NCBI GenBank assembly: GCA_013423325.1
Contig: BLJB01000317.1
Coordinates: 1-64,000 of the forward strand
DNA: 64,000 nt
Origin: Usnea hakonensis
Lineage: Eukaryota; Ascomycota; Lecanoromycetes; Lecanorales; Parmeliaceae
Direction: 5' to 3'
Each line of letters opens with the position of its first letter. The stretch's first letter is position 1. Below the pieces are notes generated by a model, which worked only from the letters and a program-made list of their open reading frames with translations, ran no database searches and was not told the DNA's origin. This document shows positions 46,648 to 57,862 of the stretch, in pieces. The translations under genes were made by a program, and so were the position numbers.

Positions 46648-47871
46648 GGATTTTGGGCGAACTGTTGTGCGAGGTTTGGTAGGGGGTTGGTGTGAGGATG
46701 GGATCCGTGGGGAAAGTGTGTGTGGACCCATGCGCGTCCGTGTTATGGAACTTTTTTGTTTCGCCTGCGTGAGGACCCACGTGGAATCGAGGGCGGATAA
46801 ACCTGTATATGCGCGCAAAATGTTTTGTGGCTGGTCTTGCATACTGCGTTTTCGTTGGTGTCTGTAGCGGCACGAACGAGCCCGAGGAAACCCGTATTGG
46901 CTTGCATCGCCATCACCTACTTCCTAGACGCGTCCCGTTTTTAGTGTTTACGCACTCGATTGCCGCTGTCGAGCCGATCCTTGAGTTCACCAATCAGCTG
47001 CCTTGTACGCCGTCCTTCCACGATGTTGGAGAAAAGAGAGAGTTTGTAGCTTTGATTGGGCCTCTCCAGCACCGAGGGTTCATTCACAGTGACTGAAGAA
47101 TCCCATCAAATGTTCATCGAAGATCCATGGCGGGTGTCGCCAATACATGTCGCAGATGTGCGCGCATACTCGGCCACGAGACCCGCTGAAACACAGTCAT
47201 TGCGGCTATGACGGAAAGAATCGGTGGAGAAACAATGCGGCTGGACTCTTTGCTTACATACCCACTTGACAACTTCAACCTCGTGTCGAGAACCAAGCGG
47301 AGGATATTGAGGTTGTACCAGATTGATCGGTATGTAGCACTCAGCTTTCGCAGCCACTGTGTTGCTCCAACAGTATTTCTTGCAGCGCTCAATTAGACTC
47401 CCAATACGAGTTGAATATGGAAACGAGACTCCGTCAAACCACCACAGGCATACGGCCTAATGGGGCTATCAAGATAACATCCAGGTCCGAGATAACCAGT
47501 GTGGACGTCCACAAGGTGTTTTTGATGTTAGAATTTGGAGTCGGAGCTGTTTCACGTAGAAGATTAACACATTTGACATCAGGCATTCGCTTGGTCGACG
47601 CTACAGATGTTCATACCTTCAGCAGGACTACACGATCGGGACGTTGGGGTAGCCTGTGAAGAAGAGATTCAGTCACAGCCCACGCCTGACGCCATTCTCT
47701 CTGCTGGTGCCCTATGAAACGCATATTCGGAGGGAGAAGTTGTAAGTGGTTATCTAAGAGCCAATGTCACTGGAGCATCTCTCATACAGCAAGCCCAAGC
47801 AATCCAACATCCCCTCAACACCCCTCCACCAGCCACCCCCCCCTCCACCCACCCCCCACCTCCCCCCCACC
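46648..47871. other. Intergenic region
   Basis: Short overlapping frames at 46809-47660 on both strands have no domain or splice support. 47815-47890 is C-rich on the plus strand, next to the 3' end of the following gene. Confidence 0.4.
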
Positions 47872-48390
47872 TCACGCCCCCCCATAAGCCCCACACCCAA
47901 ACCCACAATCAAACTGCCTATAACACCCACTCCACGTCCCCAACTTACACCTCGGCTCCGGATCCGTATTCTTCCACGCATCCGTACTCACAGTGCCCTG
48001 CCTATAAAAGCTAATCTGGGTCGTATACCCCTCCTGCACGCTCACCAAAAAATCGCCCATCCCGAGCAACGGCCACGCGCACACGGTGCCCGCGCACCAG
48101 CCTTCGTATTGGACGTTTTGGTTCCAGTCGACGGAGCGGAGGATGATGCCGTCGAAGGATGAGGCGCATTTGGATTGGAGGACGTGGATGCCGCAGCGGC
48201 CGGAGGTGGTGGTGGTGGTGGTGGATAGTTTGTTGGAGAGGTGAAGGGTGGTGTTGGAGGGGAGGGTGGATTTGGAGGAGCCTGGGATGGGGTTGTTGGC
48301 GAGGGTGAGGTTGTGGGGGACGGGCATGATTTGGGCGAGGGTGGTGGTGGTGGCGGTGGCGAGGGCGAGGAGGAGGGTGGGGAGGAGCAT
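47872..48390 (-). CDS. Small cysteine-rich secreted protein, 172 aa
   Basis: Single exon with a signal peptide (LLPTLLLALATATTTTLAQ, cleavage near 20). The mature protein has a Thr-rich linker (STTTTTTSGRCG) and eight cysteines, in GRCG, SKCA, GWCA, TVCAW, PRCK, SGCY, FDCG and GCGA contexts, suggesting four disulphides. Size, export and Cys content fit a candidate effector or extracellular matrix protein. A long T/C tract lies just upstream of the ATG (separate entry). No known fold recognised. Confidence 0.7.
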   Translation of the reverse strand: MLLPTLLLALATATTTTLAQIMPVPHNLTLANNPIPGSSKSTLPSNTTLHLSNKLSTTTTTTSGRCGIHVLQSKCASSFDGIILRSVDWNQNVQYEGWCAGTVCAWPLLGMGDFLVSVQEGYTTQISFYRQGTVSTDAWKNTDPEPRCKLGTWSGCYRQFDCGFGCGAYGGA

Positions 48391-49511
48391 GTTGGTGATT
48401 TCTTTTTCTTTTTCTTTTTCTTTTTCTTTTTTTTTTTTCAGGCTTGAATTTGGGGGGTTAGGATTGGAGTCGTAGCTGAAACAAAGCGAACGATGGGTGT
48501 GGGTGTCTTGAAGCGGATTTGACTAGAGAAAGAAAGTGGTGAAACGAGTCTTTAAATACTCTTCTCGCGTACATTGTACACGAGTCCATTCTGACATCAC
48601 ATCGCAAGAAAAAAAAAATGTTGTACACAGGCATCGCGACAAAGATTCAGAGAGATTAATTGAAAGTTGGTTGGTAACGTTGGTGCCAACCGAGTTGACA
48701 AGTTCGAGATTGATGAACTCGGCAAAACAACCATGCCCGCCCACTCTGAAAACATCAAAAATGAGTGCGACACAATCCAACAATGCAATTTGGATTGTAA
48801 ACGCCGGGAGAAGATACATGTCGATGGTGTGGCATAGTGAGAAGTAAAACAAGCAAGCACCGCCGGAGAGCAGCGAGACCTTGTAAAGGCTGTGAAAGGA
48901 CCATGAGGTCATTATCGAGGACATATGCTTGATTAGAGGCAAGAGGAAGGAATTTGAAACGGTCTTTCTTCATCGCACGACTATGCTCGTGCGAGCACTA
49001 GGTGTGCCATCGTAATCGATAAATTTTAACACAAATGAACCCGCTCGCCGAGCAGCGACGTAGATCTGAAGACTGCGCCTAAAATTCCCAGTTCCAAGAA
49101 ATACCTTGTCAGTCCAGAACATATATTAGTGAGTAACACCACCAACGGACCCTGGAACAGAGAGGAAAATTTCCAACCCCCGGTATAAGTCCTTTCCAAT
49201 CAAGACTGGCACGTGGAATAATGCCTGTCTCCACCAACATTCTCATGTGAGATGTCAGTGTCAGGACTGATAATGAAATTTCATTACATGGATTGACATT
49301 TGAGCTCTAAGCCAGTGGGCCCGGAATCTGTGAGTACAAGAAGGCGGAAATGTGCGAATGTATGTTGTAGGGTAGGGAAAGAGTTGCGCGCTCAAAGAAA
49401 TGAGTTGAGGTGCCTTGAAGTTTGCCCGTGCACCCAACGCACACAATCGACCTCGATCATTAATCGCAGATGGTGGGGATATTTAGAAATACTACCTAGG
49501 CATCGATACCC
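48391..49511. other. Intergenic region with unresolved hydrophobic frames
   Basis: Minus-strand frames at 48942-48523 are hydrophobic (LLSGGACLFYFSLCHTIDMY) but lack a family match, conserved splice joins or codon evidence. I would not call a gene. Confidence 0.35.
48399..48439 (-). promoter_or_regulatory. Polypurine (GAAAAA)n tract directly upstream of the cysteine-rich gene
   Basis: About 40 bp of TTTTTC repeats ending in a T-run on the plus strand, which is (GAAAAA)n on the coding strand of the gene starting at 48390, lying 9-49 bases before the ATG. It could be 5' UTR, a nucleosome-excluding promoter element, or a length-variable switch. Confidence 0.45.
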
Positions 49512-50138
49512 TTAAAGCTTCTGATCAGCGCTCCCCCCTCGTGGTCCATCCCCCAACGCAATAACGCCGTGCCCGAGCGGGTCCGTATTCCACGCCCTCG
49601 GCCCATCCCAGAAGCTGAATTTCGTAAGATACGGTCTCTGTCCCTGCACCAAAAACAACTCCAAGCCCTTCACCACATTCTTCAGCTGACCGAACGTGAA
49701 GAACTGCGAGGCGGGTACGTCCGTATAGACCTTGAAGTGAAAGCCATCGCCTAGCGAATAATCCGTTTCCTGGTACAAGAAGACTGGATCGACGCCTGGC
49801 TCGAAATCCTCGCCGTTATGACTAATGCCTTCGACAATGAGATCCGCGATGGCGGCGATGAGGCCGCCTAGACTTAGCGGGTCGAGGCGGTGACGGCGGA
49901 TGCCGAAGCCCAGGCGGAGGAAGGTTTCAGTGCCGGGGACGGCGAAGCTGTAGGGGAGAAAGGGTGGCAGGGTCAGTGCGTTAGAGTTTGTGCCGAGGGT
50001 TAGGTTGTTGAGATTTGAGGTGTTGAAGAGTGATGACTCCCAAATCTTAGAGGAAGGGGATGCAGTCGATACAGGACTGGCTTCGGTGATAGCGATTAGG
50101 GATCTGAGAAGCAGAAGTGACAGGACGACGAATAGCAT
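49512..50138 (-). CDS. Secreted protein, 208 aa, unknown family
   Basis: Single exon starting MLFVVLSLLLLRSLIAITEA, a clear signal peptide. The mature part has several sequons (FNTSN, NNLTLG), a Pro-Phe block (LTLPPFLPYSFAVPGTETFL), a Leu/Ile-rich helix (LGGLIAAIADLIVEGI), then DYSLGDGFHFKVYTDVPASQ and FTFGQLKNVVKGLELFL, ending GHGVIALGDGPRGG. No Cys in the mature protein, unlike its neighbours. The pattern 'F.Y.D......F...L..V..GL' followed by 'G.I.LG' fits a widespread fungal secreted family of unknown function (recollection). Intact. Confidence 0.7.
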   Translation of the reverse strand: MLFVVLSLLLLRSLIAITEASPVSTASPSSKIWESSLFNTSNLNNLTLGTNSNALTLPPFLPYSFAVPGTETFLRLGFGIRRHRLDPLSLGGLIAAIADLIVEGISHNGEDFEPGVDPVFLYQETDYSLGDGFHFKVYTDVPASQFFTFGQLKNVVKGLELFLVQGQRPYLTKFSFWDGPRAWNTDPLGHGVIALGDGPRGGSADQKL

Positions 50139-50870
50139 GATAGCTACGAAGAGTAGATGAAAAATTAAAGAAGCATGCTATGGGAAAATCGTGGGATTTT
50201 ATTAAGCGATCTGAAACAAGCTTTTGACGACACGCGCAAAGAACACAGTCGAGCGCGAAAAGATGAGCACAAGCGAGAAATGGGAGCCTGGAGGGACTAG
50301 AGGGAAAGCATACGCACTGAGGACTAGCAGGAAATACTGCTACTATTGGTAACCAATTGGGTTTGACATCCTCTCGTAGCGTGCCCTTTCAACTTACGTA
50401 CTAGTAGGCTTGTATTCGAACTGGCCTTAGCAAGACGTCAAGTGTAATGAATTTCCAGCAAGCCCAAAAGAAGTGGCAGTGTATATGAGAGTAACAAGCA
50501 TAAGCACTCACACAAATTAGAAGCATTACTGCAAATTAAGAGTCTCTAAGACTGTATGTGAATGTCTCACCTAAGTGAGGCAGTCATACGGAACGTGTCT
50601 GTTAGCGTCGGATCTTATCAAAGTTGCAGTGCAGAATTGGGAAGTTGCTTAGGCAGCTCCGCATTTCCGGGGTACAAAATCTCTCCGGGCTAAAATAACT
50701 ATGTTTGGATTGTTTCTTCTGAATGAGGCAGGAGCACTTTCAGCTTCAAAGGTCTATAAAGCTGCTTAAAACGAATGCAACAATTCAAATATGGTACATG
50801 GAGCTTCCTCGCTCCAGACCCCGCGAAGACTGTGAGCATTTGGTAGTCCCCCACACATTCGGATCCCTCC
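50139..50870. other. Intergenic region
   Basis: No gene seen. The first ~100 bp should contain the promoter of the minus-strand gene ending here. Confidence 0.4.
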
Positions 50871-51656
50871 CTAGGCAGTTGTGGCATTTGAATTCGAGAA
50901 GACAGGCTCTGGACTGAGTGCATCGTTTGCTATGTCATCCGGCTTATCAAAGGTGATGAAACATTTGTCGAAGTTGACAGATTTTGGCTTTGTAAATGGG
51001 AGTTTCAAAGTGGCCTGAACCTTGAGACAAAGATCCAACTTGGTCGGATCTTGGTCTTGCTCCGGGAAGAGGCCTGCCTGCCCAACCAAGAGTTTGGTAT
51101 TAATGTTGAAGACGCAAGGGTCTTTTTCAACATCCAGGAGAGAGCAGCGAAAGACACCGAGGTCGATAGGGACGCCGGGCCAGATGTTGACATAAACCTG
51201 GAAGACCAAACTCAAATCATTTCCAACATCACCTTTGATCTGCGAGATGGATGTTAGTGTGCAATTGAGGTACAAGAAGCTCAGGCTCTCAAGTCCGTCT
51301 CCGAACAAGCGCCGCAATCGACATACCTCGAACCAAATAATACCACCGGGCAAGTTGATTTCGCAATCAAATGCAAAGGCTGACTCCCCAGGGGGGAAAT
51401 CGGATGCCGGTAATGGAGGCGTGAATGGTCGTGTACGATTGAGACCGGTGGTGAAACGATAAGGACCATCGGGATCTTTGCACGTAACTGGGTGATCATT
51501 TATCTGCGAAAAGGTCTGAGGCAGGGGGAGCTTCGTAGATCTACGTCCAGCTGGTGTAGAGTGTTCAGTAGAGCCGGGTATGACCACATGGATAGCCATG
51601 GCAACAGCGGGTAAAAAAAGCCATAGCAGTCGTCCTTGCAATAAGAAATGCTGCAT
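50871..51656 (-). CDS. Secreted protein, 261 aa, unknown family
   Basis: Single exon. I take ATG 51656 because it begins a signal peptide (QHFLLQGRLLWLFLPAVAMA); the frame is open 49 codons further up. The mature part carries VTCKDPDGPYRFTTGLNRTR, FAFDCEINLPGG, CRLRRLFG, LYLNCTL, FRCSLLD, CVFNI, LDLCLKVQ and FDKCFITF, about eight spaced Cys. The alternation of short beta-like segments with Cys suggests a disulphide-stabilised extracellular beta-fold. No catalytic motif. It closes a block of four minus-strand secreted-protein genes. Confidence 0.7.
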   Translation of the reverse strand: MQHFLLQGRLLWLFLPAVAMAIHVVIPGSTEHSTPAGRRSTKLPLPQTFSQINDHPVTCKDPDGPYRFTTGLNRTRPFTPPLPASDFPPGESAFAFDCEINLPGGIIWFEVCRLRRLFGDGLESLSFLYLNCTLTSISQIKGDVGNDLSLVFQVYVNIWPGVPIDLGVFRCSLLDVEKDPCVFNINTKLLVGQAGLFPEQDQDPTKLDLCLKVQATLKLPFTKPKSVNFDKCFITFDKPDDIANDALSPEPVFSNSNATTA

Positions 51657-52464
51657 GATCGGAGAATTGAAGATCGAAAACAGGAACGACAAAGTTGGGA
51701 AATGTTTTGAACGAGAAGAGATGGGTGGCTCATTATAAGCAGTGACTGCGCGTAGAGGGTGATGGGACGCATGCAGAATTATGCGCGCCATCTGGCGACC
51801 CATTGCCGTCTGAGTCGAACTGAGACCCTAACGGGCGGCAACACATTAGGCACAGCCTCGTGTAGCCAGATCGTGCGCGATATGTTCGCGTGAATAGGTG
51901 ATTGGTGGGGAATATATCAAAAAATGGATCTCTGCTGTAATTGATAGTCGTGGGGGTTTGAAATGTTCCAAATGTAGGAGTACTTTACAATTGTGTAGCA
52001 GCGGCAATAGAGTAAGGTACGAATCATTCATCGCGTGGCGGCAGGCGGCAAAACAAAAACATCCTGAAAGCCTTTAGAATCTATCCATGGCTTAGAACAC
52101 CCCATCCAACCACCCCATCAAGCTCATAGTCGCAGACAGCTCAATCCAAACCAAATATAGCAAATCATGACACATCTCACGTACCAGAATACACAACACA
52201 ACATGCCCGTCTCGGGACCATGCAAACGCACAACAACACTGCCCCAACATGACCATCCTCCACACATCGTCCAATCTTCGCCCTTCCCACCCCATCCAGA
52301 AGCCAAAGCATCCATCTCTCAGCAAATATGTCCTTCCACGCTCTTAAGAAGCACAAGTAATCCACAACGCGATTCACAGGCCAAAGATCAAACTCCGAGT
52401 CTCCAACCCCCAATCCCTCCAGAAATCCAAGCAAAGAAAAAGCTCATTCCAGCGCTCAAGCGCA
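51657..52464. other. Intergenic region with Trp-rich minus-strand frames
   Basis: Frames at 52434-52092 (-) are unusually rich in Trp, Cys and Leu (AWKDIFAERWMLWLLDGVG) and could be exons of the gene that follows, but I found no splice arrangement that joins them. Confidence 0.35.
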
Positions 52465-53004
52465 TTACCTCAAATTACTAGTCCAAGTTGCCAGATGTTG
52501 AAATCTCTGCATCTTAGTTGTGATTCTATCAGTAGGTGCCATGAAAGTGCCGTAGAGGAAGAACGACGGCTTTCGAGTACTTAGTAAGGAAAGCACCAAG
52601 CACGCCTCGTATCTGCCGCACTGCAAAAGCCATGGGAAGGAACGTAGGCGACAATCGCACATTAGAATATTCCCAAGAGGTCGTATCAGGAATAGCGCGA
52701 CTCGCAAACCCCAAAGATCAGAATCTACGATCCAGAAGCCAACCCCCCCCCCCACCCCCCCCCTGCGAGATCCGTCGGACCTTCCACTTACAAACAAATG
52801 CTCAAACAAGGTAACCATAAAAAGAGACAGGGCATATCCAGCCAACATCAAGGCCCAAAAGGGGAGGTCGTACATCTCCCTGAAACCACTACTTGTCTGC
52901 AAAAGCGGGAGAGAGAGGGCGTTATGGACATCCGTAAAGAGTGTCAAGAAGTGCAAACATGCTTTGATATTAATGTTGACGAGAAGGCCACTCCAGGCCT
53001 CCAT
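52465..53004 (-). CDS. Hypothetical multi-span membrane protein, structure uncertain
   Basis: A minus frame from ATG 53004 has hydrophobic segments at IKACLHFLTLFTDVHNALSL and FWALMLAGYALSLFMVTLFE, then reaches HLF followed by a GTAAGT donor at 52791. Beyond it lies an unlikely Gly-rich stretch encoded by a C-run (52742-52763), so an intron is probable. A good acceptor (TTTTGCAG) leads to an in-frame exon CGRYEACLVLSLLS... ending at 52465; another frame ending FHGTY is also possible. No family recognised. Confidence 0.35.
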   Translation of the reverse strand: MEAWSGLLVNINIKACLHFLTLFTDVHNALSLPLLQTSSGFREMYDLPFWALMLAGYALSLFMVTLFEHLFVSGRSDGSRRGGVGGGVGFWIVDSDLWGLRVALFLIRPLGNILMCDCRLRSFPWLLQCGRYEACLVLSLLSTRKPSFFLYGTFMAPTDRITTKMQRFQHLATWTSNLR

Positions 53005-53468
53005 CACCACTCGCTATCATCAAGGCCCCGTCCGTCTCTGTCGTGTGGAACCAAAAGAGCTCAGCATAGCGAGCGGGCGGTAGGGAAGAAAGAAGGAGGA
53101 GGTGTTTTCTGTCGGGGTAGTGGGGGATTAATTCTCTGCTCCGAGTGAGTGTGATGCATTCATATGTCATTGAGATGAATGACTGCAAAGCTGGCCACTC
53201 GATATTTCAGGGAGTGCGAGTATATATAGCTGCGGAGTTAGCTGAATGTATGTCAGGTCTTTGCTCTAGTGCCGTGAAGTTCTTCGCTGTATGCGTTAGC
53301 TCGTGTATTCGCTGTTGGTCGCTGCCAAAGAGATGGTGCTGAGATAAGTCGTATTTGTGGGTCTTTTATTATATTATAGAGATATCTTCATCGTCTTTGT
53401 GTGATTTGGATTGTATTGGGCAGATAGCCTCACTTCAGAAAGCATTCCTGGCCGCTCTTGAAATATAG
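53005..53468. other. Intergenic region
   Basis: Nothing supported. A TATATA stretch at 53220-53228 and an AT-rich segment near 53370 lie in it. Confidence 0.35.
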
Positions 53469-54533
53469 TCATGCAGTCACTAACCTCTCGCGCTCAAACG
53501 CCTCGAACATAGCTCCGGCACAAGCAAGAAGGTCCAATTGTTCCTCTCCATCCTGCTTCACCTTGGATTTAACTAGCATTTTAGCTTTTTCGGTGCACCT
53601 CTCTGCCCGCGCGACCCTCTTCAATTCAGCCGACTCGCTCCCCTGCCGCGTGACTTTCTTGTATAACCCACTAAGCATCTTCACAACTTTCTTTTCCTCG
53701 GCTTGAGCCTCCGTCTCTGTGTAATAATACAACGAAAAAGGCCCATCCATTTTGTCAAGATATAGGCTCGCCATCCCCTCCACGCACCTCCTGAGCTTCA
53801 CCCAACTTGGGCCATGCCAGTCCAATCCGTCGCCATTTATCAGAGTCAGCGGACAAATGCAGGAAGAGCAGTAGCATTTGAACGTGAAAAGCGCATGACA
53901 CATTTCATGCATCAGTGTCTCCAAGACTGCCCAGACGGTCCATGGTTTTTGGAACGTAGGGCGCCGGATTTGGATCCAACATATTGGTCCCTCGTTTGTG
54001 GCGACCGCCAGCTCACACCTACCAGTCGCACCTGGCAATCCCTTATCACATTCATCCACCCATTCCACGCGACATCGATGCTGCAACGCTCTCATGAACA
54101 AAAAGTCGTCAAGAACATGAAATGAATCCTTGAGGTCGAACTCGGCGTCGCGCCAGACAGGGCCGTCGAGTAGGTCTGAGACTAATTCGTCCCAGCGAGC
54201 CAGTGCTGAAGTTTTGATTTCTGAATCCATATGGCCTTGTATTACTTTTTCGAAACCGTCCGCTAATTGATTCGCTGAGTATTTGTAGGCTTCGAAGGTG
54301 ATACCTGTGACTGGCGAGATCGAAATCGGTTTGAAGGGTAGACGATGGTAGACTGGGCGTTTCTGGATGTTGCAGTGTTCGCATCGGTCGCATAGCGGGC
54401 CAGGAGAAAAGTAACAAGCCATTTTCGTGAGAAGCCTCTTCGCAGGCCAAGTCTGAGAAGCTCTGGGGATCTGGGAATGAGGAGATTCAGAGAGAAGAAA
54501 TGGGAATGTTCGGAGACCGAGCGGGGCCATCAT
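53469..54533 (-). CDS. SprT-like domain metalloprotease-family protein
   Basis: 354 residues, one exon. Residues 200-245 read WAVLETLMHEMCHALFTFKC then DGLDWHGPSW: HEMCH (209-213) is the zinc-binding HExxH and H240 in HGPSW is the third ligand expected in SprT-like proteins. C219, C221, C224 and C226 lie between, as in other fungal members. An N-terminal Cys cluster (CDRCEHC, 48-54) could bind zinc. The C-terminal ~90 residues are Lys/Glu-rich. SprT-domain proteases such as Spartan act on DNA-protein crosslinks, but many fungal members have unknown roles; nuclear function here is inference. Two adjacent Met codons start the frame; MACYF at 39 is an alternative start. Confidence 0.8.
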   Translation of the reverse strand: MMAPLGLRTFPFLLSESPHSQIPRASQTWPAKRLLTKMACYFSPGPLCDRCEHCNIQKRPVYHRLPFKPISISPVTGITFEAYKYSANQLADGFEKVIQGHMDSEIKTSALARWDELVSDLLDGPVWRDAEFDLKDSFHVLDDFLFMRALQHRCRVEWVDECDKGLPGATGRCELAVATNEGPICWIQIRRPTFQKPWTVWAVLETLMHEMCHALFTFKCYCSSCICPLTLINGDGLDWHGPSWVKLRRCVEGMASLYLDKMDGPFSLYYYTETEAQAEEKKVVKMLSGLYKKVTRQGSESAELKRVARAERCTEKAKMLVKSKVKQDGEEQLDLLACAGAMFEAFERERLVTA

Positions 54534-57025
54534 GTGTTAAGCCGGATCTGCCCTGGTGACGCTACCAATTCAGAGGGTAATGATGAAGTGTTAAGGAGGG
54601 GACAGGAGTTATAACACAATTCATCATTATTAGTACCGGACTGCCAATGCCGGTCCTGCGAACGACAATATTCATGTTGTCGGGCGTCGAGTGATGAGTA
54701 GCATCCCCTAGCAGGAGTTCGTGTCACCTGCTGTCAGAAAACTCGCACACTTGCCAACACGCGAGCGGTCTTTCGACATATTGAGCGTCGAATAGATATT
54801 CAGTACACCCTCGCCCCACGGTCCTCTCTCTGTTCTTGATCAAGCTCAATCCTAGTACTCAAGCGAGGTCGTAGACACGGGGGCGGGAGGTGGTAGATTT
54901 TCCAGCACACCGTCAAGTCTTTTACGTGCTAGGACACACACGAGGCACTATTGCGCTGATCAGCTCTTTGTTGGCTCATCGTGGAGGAAGGTCAAAGGTA
55001 ACCACTGCATTCTTTTATATTGGCTTTCCTGGAGAATCTTTTACCTCCAAAGTTCGTTGGCAGGTGTCTCTTTCGAGTGATGTTGAGTGTCACAGAAATT
55101 TCGAACGCCCGACTCGGCATCAATAAGGCGGCGTTCCGTTGCTTGTCCTTCACGGTGATGGGTGTAATGTCAAACAATAGACCGCCTGAATGCATACGGG
55201 CAAAAAATTTGGAGGTCTTAGAGGTCTAATAGCTGCCGAAACATGAAGGAAGCCTTGCCAAGAACCTTGTTCCTGCTTGTCTATTGCTATGGTCAGCGCA
55301 GACTCAATCGGAAACCCCATCAGAGAACGACGGATCTTCGTCACCGGTCAAACTTCTACTTTGACAGACCTCAACTGCAAAAGTACGACACATGGCGCAG
55401 AGGGACGCTTTTCTATTTTGATGATCAACAGCGCACTTCTTTAAGGGAATCGAACCCCGGAAACAAAAGATAGCCATTTTCAATCTCTGTAGCGAGCGTA
55501 AAGAATGCGCGGATTCCATGGCCCCTTAGACCGCATTCCGGTCATCACCACTGAACTCGGCCCACGAGATAATTGAGCGTGGTTCATCGACCGCAAGGAT
55601 TGATATTCTTGCAAGGATTCGCGATCTCTCGCCGGTCAGATGCTAGTGATATACATAAGCAAAGTCCAGTCGCTAAGATTCCTACCTAAGCACTAGCAAG
55701 GGTTTGCAAAAACAAAACTACGACTAATCCTGATTACAGATGTACATATCTCTTCTTCACCACCACCACTCTTCCAATAAGTATGGACATCCGCGTCAAT
55801 TGCGACGGTTGACTCTTGAGCTACGCTGCAGATCGCCTAAACCACGTGCTTTGATCCTATCAATCGGCCAGAGGTATACCCTGGATTGGAGCTCGGCCGC
55901 TGATTCGAAAACCCTGAAAGTTCGAATGACACTGATTTTATGACCAGAATCTGTTGTAATGTCTAAGATGAGAAAAACTTGTCGATGTGTGGGAGTGATT
56001 AGAATTAGGCCTAGACATCCAAGAGTCTGAAGGTGAAGATACTAAGAGTGACGATGACAAGCCCAATCAATGCTATAAGAATAGAGCAAGGATCTTGATA
56101 TGTATAGACCCACTGGAAATTTGATACCTAAACCTGCAAAACAGACGTGGTGAGTAATCTCTGCAGCATGGGTACCATACAAGATGATGATGAGATGGAG
56201 TCTTGACCTTGAGATCAATGACCGGACTATGCGTAGTACAGGGGTGACATTGTTGGAACTTGGCCCCCGAAACGGGTGGGATTACCAGCCCACTTTTGGC
56301 GGTCATTCTATCAGTCATCCGAATTAGGATGATAGATAGGACTGCTCCGGGAATACAATTAATCCTTTCCAAATATCCCACGCTGATGATGAGCAGGAAG
56401 CGTAAAGTGGCCCATAGAACGAAGGCTTGCGGCCGGTGGAAGTAGACTTGAGAGCAATTTATCCCTAAACATGCTGCTTAGATCGATGTTTGCGCAACCT
56501 ATAAGACACTTAGGATAGGATTTTGTGAGGTGGGGAGAGGTGGAGAGCGCAGTACGAATTGTGAGCCAACCAAGTATGCTGCATTATAAAGTGATCAGCC
56601 CAGCTGATCGCAAAACGTCCCTGCGGCACGGGCTGTCAGATGGATTCAACACGAGGTAAATCATGTACAGTCAGACAGTAGGATTACCCCCAATTGCTCA
56701 GCTCTAGGATCTAGGATTTTCTTGATCATCTTATAATATTTGTTGATCGCGAGACCGAGAGATTTGCAATCGTCTTCCACAAATTTGGCGAGTACATCTG
56801 ATGAAACTTGTACGCTTGCTGCCAGGGAAGCAGTCAAATGACTTCGTCAAACGATCAGTGAAAGACACTTTCAGACTGCGATACTGCTCGTTATTCCTCT
56901 CGCAACCGAAAACCGACCTATTAATCAGCGCAGAGAATCCCCAACTGTGGTATCAAATACTTCAGGTACTCTCAATAAGCCCAAGTCAGCATCCAGACTC
57001 TTGATCTGCAAGCCATACAAACAAG
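54534..57025. other. Long intergenic region
   Basis: 2.5 kb without a recognisable gene. A GGTTCGATTCCC-like word on the minus strand near 55450 was examined as a tRNA T-arm and rejected. The last ~200 bp should hold the methyltransferase promoter. Confidence 0.4.
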
Positions 57026-57862
57026 ATGCAGCCGCAGAAACAAGATCTCGGGGCTACATACGAAGAGATAAGGAAACTCCCAGTCACACTACTCCAAGAT
57101 GCACACGTCGAAGCAGCCGTAGCACCATTTATCAAAGATGCCAAGGTACTCAACTTGGCCTGTGGGAATGGCCATTACTCAAAGAGGTTTCTTAAATTGG
57201 GTGCTGCAAATGTTCTCGGCCTCGACAGTTCGAAAGCGATGATAGAGGCAGCCAATGCTGTTGCTGCTGCTGAGGATGCAGCCATGGTCGAGGATACAGA
57301 TGAAGCAAACCATGCTGCAAGGACCGCGGACAAACTTCGTTTTCAGGTCGCGGATTGTTCCACTCCAGTACAGCGTGAAGAAGGGCCCTTCGACGTAGTA
57401 TTTGGAGCGTGGTTGCTGAGTCATGCATCGAACGGAGAGGAAATGACGAGTATGTTTCGCAACGCTTCTCTGAATCTGAAAAAAGGCGGGTGCTTCGTGA
57501 GCGTCACATCCCATCCTACGAGCAATCCTGAAGCCCATTCTAAGAGGGCTTTGGGTGCCCGACCAAATCAGCATGATTGTGGTATCGTTGTGACAGCCAC
57601 CCATGCGGTAGAAGGTGGGATTGCAACACATCTGGACGCAACAGTGAATACTGGCAAAGTTGAGCTCGACGCATACCACTTAACAAAGAGCTTGTATGAG
57701 AGTTCCGCGTGGGAGGGAGACCTCAAAGGCCCCTTGACTTGGAGAGCACTTGATAGCCCGGAGATTAACGACAAGATTCTTGATAGCTTTCGCGGTCCAT
57801 CTCGAGGGGACTTTCTGAACATACCACATTTTGGAGTGCTGGTTGTCGCAAAGACATGTTGA
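57026..57862 (+). CDS. SAM-dependent class I methyltransferase, 278 aa
   Basis: Single exon. Motif I is VLNLACGNGHYS (41-52), followed by VLGLDSSKAM with an acidic residue (D67) that would bind the ribose of SAM. Motif II/III are FRVADCSTP-like (LRFQVADCSTP) and PFDVVFGAWLLSHA, and NLKKGGCFVSVT is the post-III strand. The insertion EDAAMVEDTDEANHAARTAD between strands 2 and 3 is longer than usual. The C-terminal third (LYESSAWEGDLKGPLTWRAL) resembles small-molecule methyltransferases found near fungal toxin or secondary-metabolite genes, but nothing in the neighbourhood indicates a pathway. The frame is intact and the start is the first ATG after an in-frame stop. Confidence 0.85.
   Translation: MQPQKQDLGATYEEIRKLPVTLLQDAHVEAAVAPFIKDAKVLNLACGNGHYSKRFLKLGAANVLGLDSSKAMIEAANAVAAAEDAAMVEDTDEANHAARTADKLRFQVADCSTPVQREEGPFDVVFGAWLLSHASNGEEMTSMFRNASLNLKKGGCFVSVTSHPTSNPEAHSKRALGARPNQHDCGIVVTATHAVEGGIATHLDATVNTGKVELDAYHLTKSLYESSAWEGDLKGPLTWRALDSPEINDKILDSFRGPSRGDFLNIPHFGVLVVAKTC

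Noticed and set aside
52742..52763. Poly-glycine stretch in a predicted membrane protein
   Set aside because: Encoded by a C-run just after a good GTAAGT donor, so most likely intronic.
55430..55475. tRNA T-arm-like GGTTCGATTCCC on the minus strand
   Set aside because: No D-arm, anticodon stem or acceptor stem can be built around it at the right distances.
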